From Acanthaster planci (Eukaryota; Echinodermata; Asteroidea; Valvatida; Acanthasteridae), in NCBI RefSeq assembly GCF_001949145.1, contig NW_019091423.1, positions 929,247 through 981,364 on the forward strand: DNA of 52,118 nucleotides, read 5' to 3'. The notes beneath the pieces are model-generated. The model did no database searches, was not told where the DNA came from, and was given only the letters and a program-made list of their open reading frames with translations. Shown in pieces: positions 23,665-35,295 of this stretch. A program made the position numbers and the translations under genes. The stretch's first letter is position 1. The number at the start of each line of letters is the position of its first letter.

Positions 23665-26600
23665 CTGTATATTACTTTGTTGTTTCACTGCTCAGATATC
23701 AGCGCCGCAAACAGTATATTCAAACTTAATCCTGACAGGAATCCCACTATGTTCTACATGTACATTGAAGCTTTGGATAGAGTAATCCGACAGTGGTTTA
23801 TATACAATTTGAAAACAATATGGATTCCATAAATATTGAAATGTTCGTTTGTACCCAAAGGCGACGCACGCCCTGGTAAGAAGACCAGTTCTTGCACAGT
23901 TCGGTCCAGACCGTCAGCAGAGTAAAAGCAATGAACTCCTCCCAAATCACAAATTTCAAGATAGACAGCTAACCGGTATAATTATTAACAGAAACTGGTA
24001 GGCAAAAGCCTACGTGATTTATGTTGTCGAGACTCCTACAGTATTTGTCTAAATTCCATCTCATTTGAAATGAAATATGACCCCACGAAATGAAACGCCC
24101 TACCCGCAGACCCTTCCTATGATTAAACCAAAGCCACAGGCTCTAAAACTAGATCCTAACTGCAGACTGTCTTTTTCATTCAATCTTATTTCACCTCCGT
24201 ATGTGAAGATGACTGGCGTTTATGACAGACAAACCAGTATCGCTCCACGCAGAACGTGCGCTCGTTGATCCTTTAATTAAGCGTTTACCATCCCAAGTGG
24301 ACCATTCACTAAATAAAACTGACTCGAAAATCTAATGAAATTCGAGGGAAATTGGGAATCGCCGATCGGAATAGATAAAGAAGAACACTTCTGTGGGAAA
24401 GGTACAATAAAGCTTAATAATGGTGGAAGGATTGAGTTGGAAAGGTAAGCAACTGAGAAGGAAAGATATCTTGTGGGTGTTTCAGCAGTGCGGTGTTGCC
24501 TTTCGTGGCTTTGACAGGCCTGTCGAGCAACTCTCCAGCCTAACACTGGCATCAAGATGACTCCGTACTTTGCATGCACTTCGGCAAACTAAGACAAACC
24601 AGCTAAATCTTGCTATTCTTGGTAAATTACCCCAAATGATAAACACCACCTTTGCAGATATAAAATAGATTTTCTTTCTTCATTATGTTTGTGTTGACGT
24701 GGGTTTCGAATGGCTGCAGAATGTTTATTTCCAAGTATTAAATTTATGGCAGAAATTCTCAGAACGATATTTGGTGTCGAGGTTTTCTTCCCAAAGATGT
24801 GGAACATCCTTGCAGAAGATTTGAAAAAAATCCCGCGTAAGTAAAATACAGAAAGAGGGTAAATTCGGCTTAATTTGACCCCCAAAGCACTGTCTACTGG
24901 TATTTTTGTTACGCATACTACGGAAGCGGAAGCCAGGTGCACAAGGTCAATTAACTGAAAGACGTGAAGTACTATCAAAATTTGAACTGAGCCGAAGTGG
25001 AAATTCATATTTCTTTGATAAATGGATGAGTTAAGTCACGATGTAGCTATAACAGAAGCTTTAGTTGTTATTCTGCTAACACGCTCCGATCGTTTGACAT
25101 CTGGAAACAGCCTCTAGCATGGCAGAGTCGAAATTAACAAGACATGCTCTCTGTACAACTTCGTAGCAACAGACGGTTCGGGACGCGCTAGGGACTTGCA
25201 GACAACAGACTCGTGGCTGTTGGAATGACACGTGTAGCCGCAAGGCATTCACGAACACTGGGGAAATAACAGTGTGAACAGAAGACGCAAAATGTCGTTA
25301 TCACTCGTCTCTACACACTGTCCCATTGAAATTGTACCAATTAGAACTGAATTTAAAAGCAAAATATCTAAAAGTGTGTAATTTGGGAAACGTGATCCAC
25401 CTTTCAATGCTGATTTCTGTGAACAGATAGATTTTAATCAATTTATTGAAAGGTATGTACTTTTTGTATGCAACAAATTCCCAAAAAAATTCCCAAGGCG
25501 TTAAATAAGTTGTTCAAAGGTTGCCTTTTGTACAACCTGTCAAGTTGATTTTGGAGTAAATGTATGCACTTTTACAAAAGGAAGAGAGTGTGTTTCTTAC
25601 GTCCTTTCGCCGGGAACATTTTTTTCTGCTGTGATCATGCTTCCTAGCAAAAGGGCGTACGCGTGCTCACATCCTTTTCTTTTAACTTAATGAGCGTCCT
25701 GCGTTTTCTTAACACAAAACCGTTTGCTGTTGTAGAACAAAATCAATATACCTGCAGTTGCGGACGTTAGTGTGGACACTGGGATATGTGCTTTAAGATG
25801 ATGTAATGTGTAATTTCCCCGCTATTCACACCTTAAATGATAGCCAAGAAAAGTTTTTCTTTGCTAAGATTCGGAACATCGTAAATTTTGAAGCAACTAT
25901 AGGGGGACCTACGCCAAATTCTTGATTGAGTTCAACAAATTGGGCGAATCCTAACGGTTGATCCGATTGCAATTAAAGTTCTTCAGCAGTCGTAGTAACC
26001 ACAGTACCTAATTTCCTCCTCTGGAAGATCGAGATAAAACAAAGATACCAAATTCCTTTTCTACATTGCTTTCATCATCTTACAACCCTACTGTCAGGCC
26101 AACACAGGCCCGAGGGCCATTATTAAGGCGTATAAGATAGGTTGACGAGACTTTCCGTACTCAGTGGAAGATTTTGTAACAAGATTATCGGCATAGCTAT
26201 GGTGGGATGAGTTCTAGAGAGCACAATCTATTCTTACAGAATCAAGTATGAGAAGCTGAAGGTTTAATGGAGGGGTCAGTGATGGGAGACGCGATAAATT
26301 GCACGAGATGAGTGGTTCAGATGAACCATAATAAGACCCAGGTCATTAGACAATTTTACCTCAGGCTTCATGTTGTGGCTCGCGTGGTGTACGGTTGAGG
26401 AACAGTCACTGTATGTCTCCAATTAGGGCCCATTGAATATGAGCCTGAAAGTAGTTATCACTTATTTAAGGAAGAGAAAAGTGCATGGTAATTGTTAATT
26501 CACCATGGAACTTTCAATTCAGACGCCATGTACTATCGTAATGCATCACGGTTGCCTAGCACCACGAGATGAGACAGACGTAAAGTGCAACTGGTTTACA

Positions 26601-28787
26601 TTGTGTGTTACAAAACGGGCACTGGAATATTAAAATCAAAGATCCAATGCTTTATTTACCAGTTTGTGTGAGTGCAAAAGCCTCATCTCTTGATTGCTAG
26701 ATAAATTTTTCTGAAGGTGCACGAGTTTTAGCGATACACATTAAAGACATTTGTAATTCCAAAAAGCGAGTAATTCTGACAAGTGTGGGTCCCATTACTG
26801 AGGATTACCACATCACATACACAGACAAGAAGAGGTCATACCAACTCGTATATCTTCATGCTCCAAATAATCTTTTAGATGTGACCTTGGAGGGTATTCC
26901 TGCTGTGATTAGAAAAATAGGACGAAATAAAGCATATCCTGACTGGGAACGAGGCTGACGTTGACGAGCGTTGATCGGCCCGTTGCTATCAAAGGTAGAC
27001 GTAGATATAATGTACCTTAGGGATATGAAACACACACAAAGAGTGATACAAACACACAAATACAAAAACAGTGGAAACAACAACAATAAAGGCAGACAAA
27101 CCATTCAAAAATCACACCCTTTTCTTCCTTTTTGTTTCAATTTCAAAACTTGGTTCATGGGTTGTTCTTTGGAAAATACATTTTGCCTTCAAACGTATAT
27201 GACTCTCGTTAGATGACTGACTGCTCATTCGAACACATGTTCCTGTGGGGTGTTGAAGCCATTGTCTGTATTCTAGCTCTCTTTGATGTCACTTAGACCG
27301 TAATTTCATTCTAAGTCCCATCGTTTTCATGCTGTCGGAATTTCACAACAAAGTTTCCACACTGTTACCTCGGGGTATTCCTCCGAAATCTCCCGTGCTT
27401 AGAGCCGACATGCCATATCGTCAGGAAGACGTTTTTTCCCGGACAGCTGCGACAGACGGGAACAGTCCTCTTATTTTCGTCAAAAGAATCACGCCTCAAG
27501 GAAAGCATGGTGAATCTGACGCCAACTTGAGAGATAAAGAGGCAAGGTCATGGAGCAGGAAAAGCGACAGTATCTACTGCTAGTATGCTGCAAAAGTGTT
27601 CTAGTTTCATTTAGTAGGGTATTTTGCCATTCATAATTCAGATTCATAGGCCATTCAGAAAAAAGATCAAACAACAAGGATGAAACTGGAGAAAAAAGCC
27701 TGTCTCTTTTTTTTTAATTATTGGGGGAGGGGATGACCCCAGTTGCCCTCTCTGGATCCGCCCTTGTCAAGCAAAGTGTCCTCTGTGGGCTGACGTATAT
27801 TTTGTTATTGTTCAAAGCAAAAAGAAAATTCAGACATACAAAGGTTGAAGTAAAAAACCCGGAACTTTAATGATAAAAACTGCGACACTGAAAAGCAGAC
27901 TGCATGTTCCAACTTCTTTTCAATTCATTTAAAGGCCTACAGCCATGTGCCAGAAAGGTGTTAATAATAAGGTAAATTGTTCTTTCTTGAAATGGAAAGA
28001 CAAAGCTGCTCAACCGGTAGGAATAAATTGAACATGATAAATAATGCGCGTGTTTAAGATTAGGACGAAAATTTTATCTGCTAATTCAATTTATGGCGTC
28101 TTTACATTGGGAGCAATTCTTATGAATCTATTAAGCTAATTGCAAGCAGAATTTGCTTTCGTTTTCCAATCTCCAAAGTAAATATTCCGACCTCACGATC
28201 GGGATATCTTCAGAGTCCAATTAATCACCTCGGGTTTAACTGTGATCAAACAGTCCAGATGGAGAGCAATATTTGCAGACCACGTCCCACAGCGCAGGTA
28301 AACCTGAGCTCAGCTCTTGACCATACACTTGACATTTCTCTACGTGGATTGCTATTCACTAGATTCGAATTGAGATCGAATTCAGATCTTACCCTCACCA
28401 CTGACTACGTTTTCCAGGACATTTAATGAAATCGCACTCGGAATTCTAGTTGGCAGTGTGCTGTAAACAGAAAATCAGAATAAAGATTTTCTTTCTCAAA
28501 GTAGGAATTGGCAAATGTGCTAACTTTGCTGTTACAGAATAAGGGTCCGTCTGGTAAAGCGATTTTAAATACCTGATGGAATCCCAAGGGCTATTTTGGC
28601 GGTACTAACTATTGGTTTAGATATGTCTGTTTGAATACTTGTTTTGAAGGTTCATAAGTGCCACATCATTAAACATAATTGCTTCCCAATCAAAGTGCCA
28701 AAAATTAACAATAAACAAACAGACACATGGTTGTGAAAGCCAAAGTGCACCCCTGATAATAATTTTATACACCCGCTTTCAGGACTT

Positions 28788-28799
28788 TGCGCATGCGCA
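28788..28799. promoter_or_regulatory. NRF1-type palindrome TGCGCATGCGCA
   Basis: This 12-base perfect palindrome matches the consensus of the NRF1 transcription factor (YGCGCAYGCGCR). In animals such sites are usually found at TATA-less, broadly active promoters. It sits in an otherwise AT-rich desert with no recognised gene within about 4 kb. Its use is unproven. Confidence 0.35.
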
Positions 28800-31750
28800 T
28801 CCGAAAGGAAAAGAAAAAGATAACGAAAAACGAAAATATAAACACGTAACAGCCGCTGAGCTTGGCCTCATCAGAGGTAAATTTGCCTCAATTGAATACC
28901 TTGTCAGCCACGCTATTCGGGGAAACGGAAAATAATCAGAAAACTTATATGTATCGAAACGAACGAGCAGTACATAATGTAAGAAAAAGAATTGGGGACA
29001 AGGACGGTCAGATTAAGGTTAGCAAACTGCTTAAGCCAAACTAAACACTCCTGTCCTCGGAGGTTTTTTTATAGCATTAAGGGGTGTCTATATAGAAGTC
29101 TGTGTCCATATTACTTTACTACGTCTTGAAGTTACACACAACTCTATGGGGAGTGTCTGTTGTCCCGACCATAAAATCTTGTCATTTCAAGTCACCGTCA
29201 AGTTATTCGGTTAAGACCTTAGAAGGGATGAGCAGCAGAACGTGATGTGATATCCAAATTCATCATAACATGAAAGTAAAGTATAACAATAAGTTAACTT
29301 CAAACTAGGCCTACATGATCGTGTGCATGTAACTTCAGCTGCATGGTGGTCTTGTATCTCAAATTCTTGCGACAACATTTACACTATTCCAGTACTTGTG
29401 TTCAGTGCACAAATATTCGCCCTTTCCATGACAGTTTAAAATGTTGAAGAGTAATTTTGTGAGCACTAACTTGCGAAGATGAAATGAATTTGCCAAATGC
29501 AACTCTGTAGCCGTCATTTTATGAGTCCCAGGATTCAGAAGTCCACACCAAACACAAATTTAAATCCGTTCCATATGACGTTATTTTTAAGATCCGCCAC
29601 CTTCTTGGAATGTTCCAAACAGATGAGGCGTTTAGATTAAACCTTACTGGCTCCCATAATAAGAAAAGGCTCTTTGTGGTTTACGCCAATTGGCGAAACA
29701 TGACACCAAAAACGGTAAATTAATCGGCGTGAAAGATGCATGGTTTTTAAATGGGCCCACAATTTATGGACGTTTTCAACAGACTATGATGAATTTTCAC
29801 AGTGTCTTCCCACTTTTCCACAGATCATGAAGACGCAACCTTTATTACGATGCTGCAGGCACTCTTGTATATCACAAACTTGGTGTAATCTAAGATCACC
29901 GAGGAAACTGTTTGGTTGGTGTATGTGCTCGGAGGGCAAGTTGCGACATTTCAATAGTATGTGCTAGTCAGGCCTGTCGCACCCTTTATGTTTTTACTCA
30001 TTAACATTGATATGGTTGTCGTGTATTAAGTGACACTTGCTTTCACTTGTTACAACGTTAATACCAGGCAAATCCATTGACAGATGGCGCAAGTACAACA
30101 AATGTACCGTAACAAACGAAAATGAGAAGATAAGAAAAATCAGAAGGTGGAACTGTTTGCGGGGAAGGAAAATAATGAACCACTTTGATGTTCGTAACGA
30201 TGGTAATTGCCTGCCCCCAAAACACTACAGTAAGAAAAAGCATGTGAACTTACACATACGAGATTTCGACAAATAGGTTGATGTTTGATCAGTTATGTAC
30301 AAAGTAAACACCTATTTTAATAAAACAACACACTCAACTTACAATTTATTGACGATCAATGAGAAATTAGAAAGCAACATTCGATTTCGTGGTTCTTTAT
30401 ATCGACATTTTGTTTATTTCTTAATTATAGCGCTCAGCCTCTGTAACCTCACATTCGCCCTATAAATCGCTTAATGGACATGCAAAAACGTGTACTTTCT
30501 ATATATTTGCGATCCTTAGAAACAAAGAGAATGTTAATCGAACCGTCTGAACAGAAAAAAAATCTTGCAACCCTTGGAGCTACGAAAATGCTTCCTAGCA
30601 AACGGAGAATTATTGGTCCAGGAGAAACGATTTGGTAAGAATAAATCCAACAGTATTCACAAATTAACGAAGCGTGTCTGACCTGCTACGCTAGTTATTC
30701 AAACCCGGGCGATAAAACGATCGCACATTAAAATATTATGCGTAGGTATGGTCAACTGTACACTGTGTTTTAGAAACCGTATTCAAACAAGCAGCTATAG
30801 TACTGTTTCACCATGGTCATTTGGCTAACTAATTCTATCCTCTGTGCAATGGAATCGGCAAGTTCATTTCTTACATTCTTTTTACAACTGTAAAGCAATA
30901 ACTAAAATCAGAATCTACTTATGGACTGACATTTTACAAAAAAAAACCCAAACAAACCCAAAAACAAACAAACACATAAAAACCACCCCCAAAAGAAACA
31001 GAGTGTTTTTAACACCATTTACAGGACTAGAACACAACCAACGATCCTTAATCAAATTGATACCAGTTCTGTTAGAAATCAACACGACGCTGCTCTTTTT
31101 GAACGCACAATACCAACATAAATTGTGTTCAGAATTTATTGCTTAAAAGATTTGCCACAGCTCAAGAGGTACAATGGAAGCAGACATTGATGTCACACAT
31201 TTCAGTGTTTCTAAATAGTCCCACAGGGCATTCGGGAAGAATGGGAAACTACCAATACTTCTGATTATACAAATAGTAAAATAGCCCCAAGATAAAAAGA
31301 AGGATATATACGAAATAACACAGAGCTTCTCTAGAAAAATAATACCATAAATTATTTGGAGTTTTCCTGGAGAGGTTAACATTTTTACAACATTTAATGT
31401 GTTTTGTTAATGCCTACCATGCAGTATTATTTAATAATTGATCTCATGACCGGTATATGGAAATAGGCCTACTAGACATGATCGGTGTTACGAGCAACAA
31501 TATTTATTATACATGTCTGTCTATGGATATAGAGCCTGTCATGAAATACCGTGTATATATGTCGTAGTAGTTGATAGCCTTTTGATACGGACTTGGGGCG
31601 GAATCTATTCAACCATCGGCCATAGCGTGAAATGAATTGAGCAGAAATCGCACGTCTGAAACGTGCACTGTTGTCAATGACTATTCTCCACTGAGCGCTA
31701 AATGGCGAAAACTACACAAATCTAAATAACTGGTTCGGACGTAACCCTCA

Positions 31751-31796
31751 CGTATTCTATAGCCACTCCATGAAAATGGAGTGGCTATAGAAGACG
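31751..31796. other. Hairpin with a perfect 17-bp stem and GAAA loop
   Basis: TTCTATAGCCACTCCAT (31755-31771) is followed by GAAA (31772-31775) and its exact reverse complement (31776-31792). After one mismatch the stem continues for three more pairs (CGT 31751-31753 with ACG 31794-31796). It is shorter than typical microRNA precursors. It may be a template-switch inversion, a foldback repeat or an RNA structure. Confidence 0.85.
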
Positions 31797-32239
31797 CATT
31801 TGCGATCACCTTGTCAACAGCTAGCTTGTAGTCGGACTCTGATGTATACTGTAAAAGCGCTGGGTACAAGTGTTTGGGTAGTTTTGGGTAAATGACGTAG
31901 GTTTACACACAACTTACTGCAGCTGAGTAACATGTTTGCCCAACATTTAAGGCAATTTCTCTGGTTTACTTGTGGTTGAGTAGAAAAATGGTCTTTATTC
32001 ACGAGACTGGAATTTACGATTGTGGTTCCCGATTCCCGAATCCATTTTGTTTACAGAGCACTCTGAAATGGGAAGAAGCCTGTCTATTTTGCTATAATTA
32101 CGGATACATATATAGGTGCACTGTTGACTTTGAAAAATATGTTTCATTTGGACGATAAAAGTGGCACGACCTTCGATAAATTACTTGGCACTAACCCCGG
32201 AGCAAATGCTAATCTATATTTTTTCCCAATCATATTTAT

Positions 32240-32524
32240 TCCCACATGTATGGGATTATGTATATATCACATTTTAATTGTAATTTTGATGTAAAGCCAT
32301 TCTGGTGCTCCCTAGTAATTTTTAATTGTACATGTTTATTTATCCCCCTCCCAATTTGTACTGGCTCTTTTATGTTTTTTTCCCTGTTGCCGTACATTTG
32401 ATGTAATTGTACATTTGATGTTGTTTTACTTTTAAGTTGCATGATTTTTGAGTGCCCCAAATGATCAGCTATAGCTGCATGGGCTACCCTCCTTAAGGAT
32501 GGTTAAATAACTAAATAAATAAAT
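32240..32524 (+). mobile_element. LINE 3' end with TAAA-type microsatellite tail
   Basis: A non-coding, T-rich segment runs into GGCTACCCTCCTTAAGGAT, then GGTTAAATAACTAAATAAATAAATG (as two adjoining words, 32499-32524). The short-period AAAT tail following a TAAGGATGG motif is how many CR1/L2-group non-LTR retrotransposons of marine animals end. The 5' limit is approximate because only 3' untranslated sequence remains. No reverse transcriptase is present next to it, so this is a heavily 5'-truncated copy. Confidence 0.5.
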
Positions 32525-33072
32525 GTATTAAAATTCCAGAAACTTTTTACCGGGATCACCTCGCCTTCGATTCAAGATGGCTATTTTACGAATGAGGCAT
32601 ATTGCCCGGCTATTTTTGCAGTTTTCATATATAAAATTTCTACAGTGCAAATTCGTGAAATCAGCCTTTAAACGTTAGTGTAATCTCATGGGGGGTTGTG
32701 CAGAGGCGCAAATACGTTGAAAGGGAAGAGGCCACTGAACCCCCAAAGGTTGTTCCTTCTCAAGCCCCTGCGAAGAATCTGAAGTATAGACAACATAAAA
32801 ACTTAATATTCTGTCCGAACCAGCCACAGGAAAAATGGACCCTATAACTATACATAACTGCTTGTGCGTTTTCCACAGCAGCAGAGGGCTTTGTATATCA
32901 ACTTTCAAAATGAGGTACAAAATTCAATATTGTCACGAATGTCAAAGTCTGGAATGGTAAATGCTTCCCCATCTATTCAGCCTGAATTCTGCAGTTTTTG
33001 CAGCAGATGCCATTGCACGGTTTCAACATACAGGACCTCCTACTTACTAAGTGCAACAGTGATTTGAATAAA
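32525..33072. other. Spacer / probable 3' flank of the GPCR gene
   Basis: No coding exon recognised. It lies immediately downstream of the receptor stop codon on the minus strand and presumably contains its 3'UTR. I could not choose a poly(A) signal with confidence. Confidence 0.4.
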
Positions 33073-34089
33073 CTACGTATTTGATAACTCAGTTTGGATT
33101 GCTCCGACGTTATTGGCCATGCACCCACTACACATAAGCACACGGAATCCTTTTCTGAATTGTTTGTACTTGAACGCATAAATGATCGGGTTGACGACGG
33201 AGTTGGAAAACGCCATCATGCGAAAGATTGAGTACACGATGTGAGTTGTTGGAACTAATTCAACATGGAAATTCTCAAACAGGTACACCACTTGGTTTGG
33301 TGTCCATAGTATGAGGAATGCCATGACAACGGTAAACAGGACCTGCACTATTTTCTTGCGCGCACGGAGAAGTCCATAGGCTGGGTCCTCCGTCTGTTGA
33401 TTCATAAGATTACGCGCTGACTTCTTAAGGTTTCTCATTATTTTGTAATATGCCCAAATCATTACGCAAAGAGGGCAAAAATAGGAACTGAGGAACACAA
33501 ACAAACCGACAGCAATTTGACTAGCCAAATTGGGGAAACCATAGGCACACGTCCCACTGGCAGCGTCGTACGAGTTGATAAAAAGGGCGAAAAACTCTTG
33601 CAGAAAAGCGCCAAGCCAAGTCAGAGCAACTAGCAGGGTTACCCTCTTCGTTGTGAAGTATCTAGTGTAATGAAGAGGATACACAATGGCGTAGAATCGT
33701 TCTAGTGTCACGACAATGAGATTGAAGACGGAAGCTGTTACACATACCCAGAAGAGATGTAGGTTGCCATAGAGACGACAGTAAATCTCTCCTACAGCTA
33801 CGCCTGAGGGCGGTTCGACGATCGAAGTCTCCACTAAGAACACATTAAAGATCAAACACAGCGAGGCAGTCATGTCAGCCACGGCCAGATTCAGAATCAA
33901 GTAGTTGGTCATGTTGTGTAAGAATTTGGCGCGCAGAATGATCAAGCAGACGAACACGTTGCCCACAGTGCCCACAATGCCTAGCGTAACTTCAATACCA
34001 TACACCCATTCATTTCCAGACGAAGTATCGTCCTTTGGTACAACTGTTGTCGCCAAGTCAGTTACCTCTGTTGAATTTATTTCTTCCAT
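33073..34089 (-). CDS. Class A (rhodopsin-family) GPCR, peptide-receptor-like
   Basis: An intact, intronless frame of 338 residues. It starts at an ATG with a good context (A at -3, G at +4). The short extracellular N-terminus carries an N-glycosylation site (N5-S-T). Seven hydrophobic helices follow at about 29-53, 62-86, 103-129, 149-171, 190-216, 246-270 and 280-305. Signature residues are visible: GN in TM1 (N44), LNLAVAD in TM2 (D72), C104 paired with C181, ERF at 130-132 in place of DRY, W158 in TM4, P206 in TM5, LWTP at 261-264 in place of CWxP, and NPIIY at 300-304. After helix 8 there are cysteines near 320-323 that could be palmitoylated. The family couples extracellular ligands to G proteins at the plasma membrane. 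The overall look is that of neuropeptide-type receptors, often expanded and intronless in invertebrate deuterostomes. The ligand cannot be assigned. Confidence 0.92.
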   Translation of the reverse strand: MEEINSTEVTDLATTVVPKDDTSSGNEWVYGIEVTLGIVGTVGNVFVCLIILRAKFLHNMTNYLILNLAVADMTASLCLIFNVFLVETSIVEPPSGVAVGEIYCRLYGNLHLFWVCVTASVFNLIVVTLERFYAIVYPLHYTRYFTTKRVTLLVALTWLGAFLQEFFALFINSYDAASGTCAYGFPNLASQIAVGLFVFLSSYFCPLCVMIWAYYKIMRNLKKSARNLMNQQTEDPAYGLLRARKKIVQVLFTVVMAFLILWTPNQVVYLFENFHVELVPTTHIVYSIFRMMAFSNSVVNPIIYAFKYKQFRKGFRVLMCSGCMANNVGAIQTELSNT

Positions 34090-35285
34090 TGTCCAGTGTC
34101 TTCCGTTTTGAGGATGTACAAAGTAAGCAAACGTTTAGGACGAATGCTGGTTGGTTGTATCCGCTTCAGACGAACGCGTCATTAACAGACTGATGCAGGT
34201 TGAATTTCCTATAATCACAAGTTTGCAAACCGACGAAGATCATAATGATGTAATCACAAAAATGTGCAAGCAGTTAAGCATTTCCAACCTGTTCTGGATA
34301 GTTTCCATTTAGACGCACATATCAATAGACTGAGTAGTGTGATCTTGCAAACCGCGATCACACATCCAGCGGAGAAATGTGCCTCTGCAAGTAGCCACAA
34401 CAGTCAACGATGCATCGGCTGAATTACAATAAGGTAGAATATCAACATAGGCTGCATTAGGAGTAGGACATCACTCACAGGTTGCTAAACAGTACACTCC
34501 TTGTTCATAAACCATTTCTAGACAAGGCATTTAGAAAAGAAATCCCCGCAACACTAATCAGTACAGTTTGCAGGCATTTGCCTCAGTGACGAAGGGTTGT
34601 CTGTTGTCGACTGTGATCCACTGTGTTGTTTATTCAGATCGTCATGTAGCGCGCAGTGAAGGTTACACACTCTACAGTGTATAAGCTTAGCATCTTTGTT
34701 GAAGAAAGTACATCAAACAACCTGAAAAAAGGAAAATTGAAGATTCATTTCACTGTTAAAAACGAAACAGAACACACATGCACGAACTAACAAAAATTGC
34801 AACAATTTGTTCATGTTGTTCCCAGTGAATGATTTTGCATTTTCAACACCCGTTTGCCAGTATTTTAGTACCTCGAGTAATTTTTTTTTTCAATTTAACT
34901 GTGGGAAAAACATTTGTCTGTCGTCTGTTAATCTACCTTCACTGATAGCAAGACAACAGCCGGTCGACTGGTTGAAATAAGTTCGTCCCCACGTCAGCAT
35001 CAACCTTGTTATCCAACACAACTGTTCATGATAATGCTCAAGTGTCATCTGCCCCCACAGCGTAGATATGATTGAATTTAAGTGACGCTCAGTGCTTTGT
35101 GCGCACGTCACTATGTAACATTAACACTCTAAGTGACAGTTCCATCGACGTTGGACGAGCCAGTAAACACAACGGAGAGTACTTCGGAGTAGTTTGCGTG
35201 ATACACTCTCTACCCTGGACATATTACAGCAACTTCCAATGACAGATTACACACAAGAGCAAGTTAACGAGGTTACGCCGGGATC
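34090..35285. other. Upstream region of the GPCR gene
   Basis: No recognisable coding exon. It should hold the receptor's 5'UTR and promoter (minus strand). I see no clear TATA box close to the start codon on that strand. Confidence 0.4.
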
Positions 35286-35295
35286 TATATATATA
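35286..35295. promoter_or_regulatory. TATA-box-like element (TATATATATA)
   Basis: A ten-base TA run lies in a locally GC-richer setting. On the plus strand it sits about 30 bases before a pyrimidine/A sequence near 35318 that could be an initiator, then about 100 bases before an ATG (35392) whose short frame meets a GTAAGT donor at 35412. The motif is symmetrical and could equally serve the minus-strand GPCR gene. It could also be a simple repeat. Confidence 0.3.

Larger units (their letters stand above)
21986..31750. other. Gene desert, about 9.8 kb
   Basis: No recognisable exon on either strand. Short T/TG-rich runs occur near 22285-22315, and an A/C-rich low-complexity run at about 30938-30990. 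Stretches around 22850-23160 and 26390-26530 are non-repetitive and carry clustered homeodomain-like TAAT cores (for example ATTAATGATTAATTTTGG near 23081), so they could be regulatory DNA. That is inference only. Confidence 0.45.

Noticed and set aside
27329-27583. 84-residue ATG frame, plus strand
   Set aside because: Reads like protein in places but has no recognisable motif, no donor or acceptor pair and a random-looking end.
28862-29044. 60-residue frame downstream of the NRF1-like site
   Set aside because: It starts with TTG, lacks splice support and matches no family I recognise.
29042-29071. Hairpin plus T run resembling a bacterial terminator
   Set aside because: The stem is only about four pairs and the context is a eukaryotic genome; a Rho-independent terminator has no meaning here.
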